Assembly (NCBI GenBank): GCA_010645155.1
Contig: CM021312.1
Span: forward strand, 478,898-542,897
Origin: Tigriopus japonicus
Lineage: Eukaryota; Arthropoda; Copepoda; Harpacticoida; Harpacticidae
Length of the DNA: 64,000 nt
Reading direction: 5' to 3'
Shown: positions 57,544-64,000 of the stretch, in pieces
How the letters are laid out: every line of letters starts with the position of its first letter
Numbering within the stretch: the first letter of the stretch is position 1
Made by a program: the position numbers and the translations under genes
Notes under the pieces: model-generated
The model's input: only the letters and a program-made list of their open reading frames with translations
Told to the model about the DNA's origin: nothing
Databases searched by the model: none

Positions 57544-58739
57544 GATTCGGAGTCTGGCACTCACTGAGGATGAGTTCACGGAGTTCCACGATCTTGGATT
57601 TTCTTTGAGTTAAGGGATAGAGTTACATTGTCAGCGTGATGGTGGAAATTTCTAAATTCATGGACATGATTTTTCGAGTGATAGGAGATTTGAAGACTAG
57701 AGGAGAGATAATTTGTGGTGAATTATTTTTGTGGTCTGTTTGGAAGGAACTCGTTTGACTGAAATGATTTTCATAGAGAGTTTGGACTTTCAAATCGTCA
57801 CAGTCTTAACGATCGGTGAGCTCCCTAAAAAGATGACATCTATGGGCTCTTATGTAGAAAAAAATAGACGGGAGATCTTCAAGCATCAACTTTTAAATTG
57901 TAGATCATAAATTGCGATAAAATTTTTCATATTTCATAATATAGATATAATTGATGCAGCGTATCTTTAATTTAAGTCATGATGAGTGGTTTGTATTCCC
58001 TTGAGCATAAAATCGTTCAAACATCGCAGTTAAATAAAAAGCTTGCCTTGATGCATTTAAAATGAAGTTGATGTCATCTTTCTCAAACAATTTTGTTATA
58101 AACCTTCTTTAGCTAAAAAATAAACTTTTCTCAACTCCGATCATATTATTTCAGTTTCTGTGTAATCAAGCTACCCAGTGAACGGGATGGATCAATAATG
58201 CACCTGTTTTGGCCCTTCTTGTGGCTGAGTAGGCTGGTAAATTAAGTCTTCCAATCAGCGGAAAGCTGTGTTTACTTGGACTGCTCACTTGGCAGAAGCT
58301 CGGATGTCTTTCCATAGACGTAGGAAACCAGATAGACTGTATATTGTTCACAACATGGGCGATGTTGCCTCTTCATCAGCTGCAAGATGACACTGAACCC
58401 CTAAAAAAATGGGTGTGTTTAAAAGACAAATTTAACTAAATTTTAACCAACTACACCACAACCAACATATTTTATCAATTACATATCAATAGTTTCCGCG
58501 AGTTCTTGCGAATCTGACAATGCACGTGCAAATTTTAAGCAAGAGATCAACAGCTAACATGTCTGCCATTTCTAAGTAAGGCAGAATAAACCTGCATCAG
58601 TATCAAGTATGACAACTCCAGCCTTTTTGTGTTCTATGCTCACTGGGGGCTTGGAACAGATTGGCAATATTTTGGGGCTCATGAGCTGAATTTGACTAGT
58701 GGGATCAATTTTGTGGTGGAACAAAACCCAACAAACAAT
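57544..58739. promoter_or_regulatory. Intergenic region between divergent RRM gene and lin-7
   Basis: 1.2 kb between two divergent start codons. No gene or repeat was seen. Both promoters are presumably here, but no motif was convincingly placed. Confidence 0.4.
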
Positions 58740-60227
58740 ATGGCCGAGTTAGAACCCATGAGCGGTGAGAAACTCACTTTATCCAGAGGTAACAAAAGAC
58801 ATAGAAATAATTTATTTTCATGTAGAACAATGTGACAACACTTATTTCTATTTGTGACAGATGTGAAGCGAGCCGTGGAATTGTTGGAAAAGCTACAAAA
58901 GAGCAAATATTGTGAGTAGAGACCTACACCAGTCGCTTAGACAAGTCATTCTAATTACATTTGGGTCAAAAAAGCATTAGGTTTGGATTTTAAAACCTTA
59001 AATGACTAATCAGGAGATTTTGTGTCGTCAAGATCATTTTTACGTTTGTGCTTTAGGAAAACATGGCTAATAAGAACAAAAGGTTAGTAGGAGAGGAAAT
59101 ATTTGATTGACTACTTCATAGATTCTTTAAAAAATACAAGAATAAGTGCTAAAGATTTTATTTAAGATATAAACTTCATTGGCCAATGTAAAAGAATGAA
59201 ACAACCTAGATTAGAAAACTTTGATGAGACTATGATTGTGCTGCTCTCATTAATCTAAAGAGGGAAGTATTTTTGATATATTGGAAACTCAACACCAAAT
59301 TAAATTTTGAGACCTTAAAACTGCCAAAAATAAAAAAAAGGAAAGCTAAAATTGTATATAATTTGATATAGGAAAGTAATGAGCCTAGCGCCTTTGGGTA
59401 GATAAAGGGGAAAAAGCGGCAATTTTATTCAAAGAAAGTGCAATTTACCCCATAAGGTGTCAAAGTGTTCGCGCAAAATAGACCCCAGAAACGCAAAATA
59501 TGGAAGCTAGTATCCAATTAATTGCCGACTTATATTATCGTTCTCGATGTATGTTTTTGTAGTGAGTGAGGTGCCCGCCACAAAATTAGCCGCTCTTCAA
59601 CGGGTCCTCCAATCCGAGTTTTTAAACGCCGTTCGAGAAGTTTATGAGCATGTCTACGAGACCGTGGATGTTCAAGGTAACCCCGAGATTAGAGCTTCTG
59701 CCACAGCCAAGGTAAGTCATCTTGTCAGAACGTAAAAACTCCAAGAAAGGTTTGAATCTTACGGTACTCTCGTTTCAAAATCAGGCCACGGTGGCGGCCT
59801 TTGCTGCCAGTGAAGGACATGCTCACCCGCGTGTGGTGGCCTTACCCAAGACCGAAGAAGGCCTTGGATTCAATGTGATGGGGGGCAAAGAACAGAATTC
59901 GCCCATTTACATCTCCAGAATCATCCCAGGAGGTGTGGCTGATCGCCATGGTGGATTGAAACGGGGCGATCAACTCTTATCCGTCAATGGCGTGTCCGTT
60001 GAAGGCGAACATCACGAGAAGGCCGTGGAATTATTAAAGGCCGCTGTTGGAGCTGTCAAGTTGGTGGTTCGGTGAGTAACCAAAGAAGGCCATGGTTTTT
60101 CTTGAGTGGATGTAATCAGGAAGTCGGGTTGATTCATTTCAGGTACACGCCCAAAGTGTTGGAAGAAATGGAACAGAGATTTGATAAGCAAAGGCAAGCT
60201 AGAAGACGGCAACAATTTACGACTTAA
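58740..60227 (+). CDS. lin-7: LIN-7 homologue (Veli/MALS), L27 and PDZ scaffold
   Basis: Five exons with consistent phases: 58740-58788, 58861-58911, 59563-59711, 59785-60071 and 60143-60227, about 206 residues (vertebrate LIN7 about 200). LIN7 is a cytoplasmic scaffold that, with CASK/LIN2 and MINT/LIN10, places receptors and channels at basolateral and synaptic membranes. The L27 domain lies in residues 17-75 ([37 protein letters not shown]), followed by [20 protein letters not shown]. The PDZ domain has the carboxylate-binding GLGF loop ([20 protein letters not shown]) and [20 protein letters not shown]. The C-terminus is [18 protein letters not shown]. Sequence is extremely close to vertebrate LIN7, so the assignment is secure. 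Confidence 0.96.
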
Positions 60228-61186
60228 ACATCAGCATCATTGATGGCCAATACTGCCCAATTCTTCCCCACTCGACGAATTATTCTTATTCCGTCACATT
60301 ATGAAGCATTATTTGTACAGTATTCCCAGTTCCAATTTCATCCAAAGACTTGTCTAGCACGGAATGGCGTTTTTCATCCGTCAAATTTACGATTAATTTG
60401 TGTTTCACTCCATGACTTTTCATCACAATCATCATTTGTTTTTGTTTTAATGATTATTATGAGATGACTCCTTAACATGTTGACAATATCCCTTAATTTA
60501 TGATTTGGCTTAAAAGTGTCGCTCATCGTAAATCTCATTTGTTCAGGGTTATGTAGCCCAGAGCGATGGAGTTTCAAACCTGAAGTATATCATAACATTT
60601 TCAGTCCATCCGATCAATGTGGTTTTTTTTAGTTTTTTGAAGCCCAAAAAAATTGGCCACGGTTCGTGAAGTTGGATTTAAAGATGGAATTTCACAGGCA
60701 AGTTTTTGACGAAATTTATTTGCAAAAACATACCTTTTTTTGCCCGTGTGTACTTCTTTTGTCAGCGAAACACTATTCAGTACTTACTAAAATGACTTCA
60801 AAGTTTCAGTTTTGAGGGATGTCAATGGTCATATTTTATCCTGAATCTCTTAGAAATGCGAAAAATAATCTTTTCAAATTTTGATTACTTATCATTACTT
60901 TTTTATTCTTAAACAGCTACATTGTAGCTGAATTCCAAAAGATTCAAAATATTAACAGACATCAATTTCAAAATCTGGGCTCCAATTTCGGCAACAAGTT
61001 TAAGTTGATCGACGATAGCTCTAAAATCAAGAGATTTGCCCTTGTTTTGCCTCCATCTAGTGACGGATTTTGAATCTTCAACGAACTACAAATATCCATG
61101 AACAAAGCTCGCAAAAAAAGTGATTGGTGCGTCAGGAGTGCCTTTCATTTATTTTAGCATTCAAGGAAATGGATTGACCTTCACGG
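60228..61186. other. Downstream of lin-7, unassigned
   Basis: AT-rich sequence with the lin-7 3'UTR at the left. No gene, RNA or repeat supported. Confidence 0.4.
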
Positions 61187-61446
61187 TTAACATTGTCCTT
61201 TGACTCCAACGGCAGTGCCGGCCTGACTGGAATCTACAACTTCCACATCCTCGAAGTAGAAACGGCAAAGTCCCATGGAGTACTGGTCATAGCCTCCGCT
61301 GGGATTGAAACCGGAATGTTCGAATGCTTTGCACGTCCAACGAGGTTGAGAACAAATGCCATGACATTGACCCAAAGTCATTCGATGTGGTTGGGGTTTG
61401 TTCTCAACGTTGATTTGTTTTCCAAAAACAATATTCATGCAGGGCT
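61187..61446 (-). CDS. PAN/apple-like secreted protein, final exon
   Basis: A minus-strand exon after a TTTTGTAG acceptor at 61447, ending in a TAA at 61187. It holds about 85 residues with six regularly placed Cys: PCMNIV, LGQCHGICSQ, TCKAFEH, MGLCRFYFED and the final GQC. Such spacing with C-x3-C and C-x-AF is characteristic of PAN/apple modules, which bind proteins or glycans outside the cell. The preceding exon lies to the right and was not found; it may have been displaced by the transposon at 61621-62697. Partial gene, function unknown. Confidence 0.55.
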
Positions 61447-61620
61447 CTACAAAAGAGATGTGGAATCAAGATTTGGTTAAACTTTATTTGTTTGTTCAAG
61501 AGAAAGGATTGAGCTGCAAGGAAAGGCTTCGGACTACTTCAAGTCCTTACGCCAACACAAAATCTTCAGATTAAGTTGGTTCAAAGTTGATCCATGAGAC
61601 ATCTTTGACACCGTAATCAG

Positions 61621-62697
61621 TAGGGACGGGCAAATAGTGTAAAAATATTTTTGGTAACATAAACCCATTTTTCTGCACTTTTCACCTTTATTTGCACTTT
61701 TTATTTACGTTTTTGACCAAAATTGACAAATTGTTAAGAAAATGTAGTGGCTTTTGAAAGGATTTTTAGTTTCAAGATCAAATTTTGAACTAGTCGAAAA
61801 AGCTTGCATTTGCAGTCAACCATTCCTAGCACCTTGAAGAAGTATGTGCATTTCACACGCAAACCTCACACTTTATTCACCATCTTGGCTTTAACTATAA
61901 CATCCTGTTTACTAAACTAAAGATTAGACAAAAGAATCTCATTGCATGCAACCAACATATAGGAAACCTAAAGTTATGGTAATGGAAGGATCTACAAACA
62001 ATATACATGTGAAGAGACAATGAATGCCACATTTGAAATTGAGTTCTGGTAATTAGGCCATAGGCCAAGTATTGAAGTAATGTCACTAAAAACATGCATA
62101 AAACACATTTATGACTATTTTCTTTGATGCAATTGTTAGGCACACGTGGGTATTTTTCCGTTCAATTTTCAATGTCTATTTTTGAACAACTTGAAGGACG
62201 AAAACGGAGTGATATAAAGCCATATAAAAAAATGCTAAATATATTTCGACAATATTTAGGTACATAAATCCACGAGACCACCTTAGGAATGAAAAATTCA
62301 GAAGATTGTTGACAAGATTATTTTTCATGACTTTACATCCTTTTTGCTAGTGACCTAATTAATAGAACTCTTTTACTTGTGCGGCATTGCCTCTTCACCT
62401 CAAACTAGTCTCAAATGTCTTTAGAACTTGTAAATGACTTCTCCTGCTAAATTAGGAGCCGTGGGTACTCCATGAATGACGTTTTAAGTCCAAATGCAAA
62501 TTATTTGCTCTTTTTGAAATTTATTTGCTCTTTTATCGACATTTATTTGCTCTTTTTTCGACATTTATTTGCTCTTTTTGACATTTATTTGCACTTTCAG
62601 CATTTTTCTGCACTTTGTTTTGCACTTTTGGGCACATTTTTTTGCAACTTTTGGTAACTAAAAGGGAAAGATTATTTGCACTTTCTGCCCGTCCCTA
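61621..62697. mobile_element. hAT-like element, 1077 bp, with internal tandem repeats
   Basis: Ends are TAGGGACGGGCA and TGCCCGTCCCTA. Flanking 8-bp repeats GTAATCAG (61613-61620) and GTAATCAC (62698-62705) differ only at the last base. The right part holds about five tandem units of acatttatttgctcttttt (about 62500-62600). No transposase ORF. Non-autonomous. Confidence 0.75.
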
Positions 62698-62809
62698 GTA
62701 ATCACGCATACGAAAACCATTTGGATAGATATTTTTTTCAAAATTCGGGACCAACTTTATGTTCAAGGGATTTATTTCTAGTACTGTTGGATTTCGAGTT
62801 CGTATTTTG

Positions 62810-63230
62810 CCATACTTTTGTATGGACGTTACCTGTACGCCGTTTGGACGGTGAGTCATAACTCCGTTAATCAAAGGATGAATCCCTCCACAATAAAGAA
62901 ACAAATTACAGTTTTAACCGAATTCAGAGTAAACCTAACCTACTTCGAAACTTATCATACCTAATTTAAAACCTAACCTAAATTAAATCTAACCTAACCT
63001 AACTTGAACCTAACCTAACGAAACTTAAACCTAACCTAACTATGTACAGTTATTTTAATAACTCTTTCAATTTGCTTTTGCAGAAGAATGTTTTGAGAAA
63101 AAAACTCGTCCCCCAGCAAGGGGTGAACCTATAATCTTGAGATCAGAAGAATGTTGGAAGGAGAGAGAAGGAAAAAGGAACTCATTTGTATTAGTAAGGA
63201 GACACCGTCCAAACGGCGTATGGCTAATGC
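62810..63230. repeat. Inverted-repeat unit enclosing telomere-like CCTAA repeats
   Basis: The 18-bp word tacgccgtttggacggtg at about 62838-62855 recurs as its exact complement at about 63205-63222, and weaker pairing extends outward by 20-25 bp. The enclosed sequence at 62932-63045 is made of acctaacctaac words, i.e. (TTAGG)n-like on the other strand, with degenerate spacers. It may be a transposon that carries or has captured telomere-like repeats. Confidence 0.55.
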
Positions 63231-64000
63231 CTACTATACTTTTGACATTTTGGCTCAAACACTTTTTCCGACACACGAACTTTTTCGACTGGCGGCAGAA
63301 AACGGAACCCTTTAGTTGCGTGAGTAATTTTACTAATGTTGCGTTAGTTTAAAAGTTGCGTAATAATAGTCTCTTCAAATCATTAAAAAAAGTAATCGAG
63401 TGAAATAGTTTTTCCGACACATGAATGGAATCTGAATTGATATAGAATTGGTAATGGAATAATTGATATAATTGATCATGATATTTCAATCTTATACTGA
63501 CTTTACCGATTTGATTATTATTCAAGACCGGTTTGGAGATTCTCCAAGGCCATTCAATTATTGACCAAGACCGATCCGAAGATCTAAAGATTAGTTCTTT
63601 ATTATCCCGTTGTACTGAAAAAATTTGTATGAATCTTTTATGAAATGTCCCAAAACTGTGCATATGAAACTTTTCTGACCCAGAAAACTACGAGGAACAA
63701 CTTTGAAATGAAACTAACTCAGGTCTAGATGAAAAGTTATATACCTAAAAACTATTTCTTTTGGAAACTTAAGTCTAGTAGAATTAACTCAAGAAACTGT
63801 TGAATTGAATATGATTTAGAATATGATAATCAGCTGCTGGTGTATTTTGAGAATGAACTTGTCTATCATTTATCCAACGCTCGTGGTATATGAAAACTTA
63901 AATTCCCAAGCAAATGTATTTTTTTATTTTCTAAAAAGAATAAGTTTTGGTATGTTTCGTCTTAACAGTTCAAAATGATACTAGATCCTTATACACTCTT
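63231..64000. other. Unassigned AT-rich sequence to the end of the window
   Basis: No ORF with protein-like composition, no splice-bounded exon and no recognisable repeat was seen. Confidence 0.4.

Overview
This is a eukaryotic window, almost certainly from an arthropod and plausibly a small crustacean such as a copepod. The evidence is short introns with GT/AG borders, compact genes, arthropod-like protein families, degenerate TTAGG-type (AACCT) repeats near the right end, and non-LTR, LTR, hAT-like and MULE-like transposons. The organism assignment is an inference. Three N gaps are present (8136-8216, 24787-24844, 53128-53303); two are flanked by near-identical duplicated sequence, which suggests assembly artefacts.

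Layout. 1-1965: minus-strand exons of a C2H2-finger, MULE-related gene. 4894-7083: the structure-specific nuclease subunit SLX1, followed 129 bp later by thymidylate synthase. 7.1-14 kb: transposon-rich, with hAT-type MITEs that have perfect 8-bp target duplications. 14.4-18.6 kb (minus): Tudor-SN/SND1. 20.2-23.4 kb (plus): WDR77/MEP50, in divergent orientation to SND1. 23.5-24.1 kb (minus): end of an acidic gene I do not recognise. 25.2-39.7 kb: a nested transposon graveyard holding two CR1/L2-type LINEs, a Ty3/gypsy element that resembles the CsRn1 group and is split by a MULE-like element, a long foldback hairpin, a second hAT copy, and an inverted copy of the composite repeat seen at 10-13.3 kb. 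41.5-47.3 kb (minus): three genes in a row, namely a secreted ShKT plus degenerate SOD-like protein, an EB/EGF-like single-pass membrane protein, and a 751-residue membrane protein. 50.5-53.0 kb (plus): ASH2L. 53.6-57.5 kb (minus): an RRM protein, tail to tail with ASH2L. 58.7-60.2 kb (plus): LIN7. 61.2-61.4 kb (minus): a PAN/apple-like final exon. The remainder to 64 kb holds another hAT-like element, telomere-like repeats and sequence I cannot assign.

Functional links. SND1 (a Tudor reader of symmetric dimethyl-arginine) and WDR77 (cofactor of PRMT5, which writes that mark) start 1.7 kb apart on opposite strands. In two same-strand pairs (SLX1-TYMS, and the EB-like gene with the ShKT/SOD-like gene) a poly(A) hexamer lies 44-55 bp before the downstream ATG and is followed by a pyrimidine-AG acceptor. 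That is the layout expected of spliced-leader operons, which makes it the most biologically interesting regulatory hint here. The transposon region is unusually readable: target duplications, one paralogous empty site and an intact reading frame across a removed insertion allow the order of insertions to be inferred.
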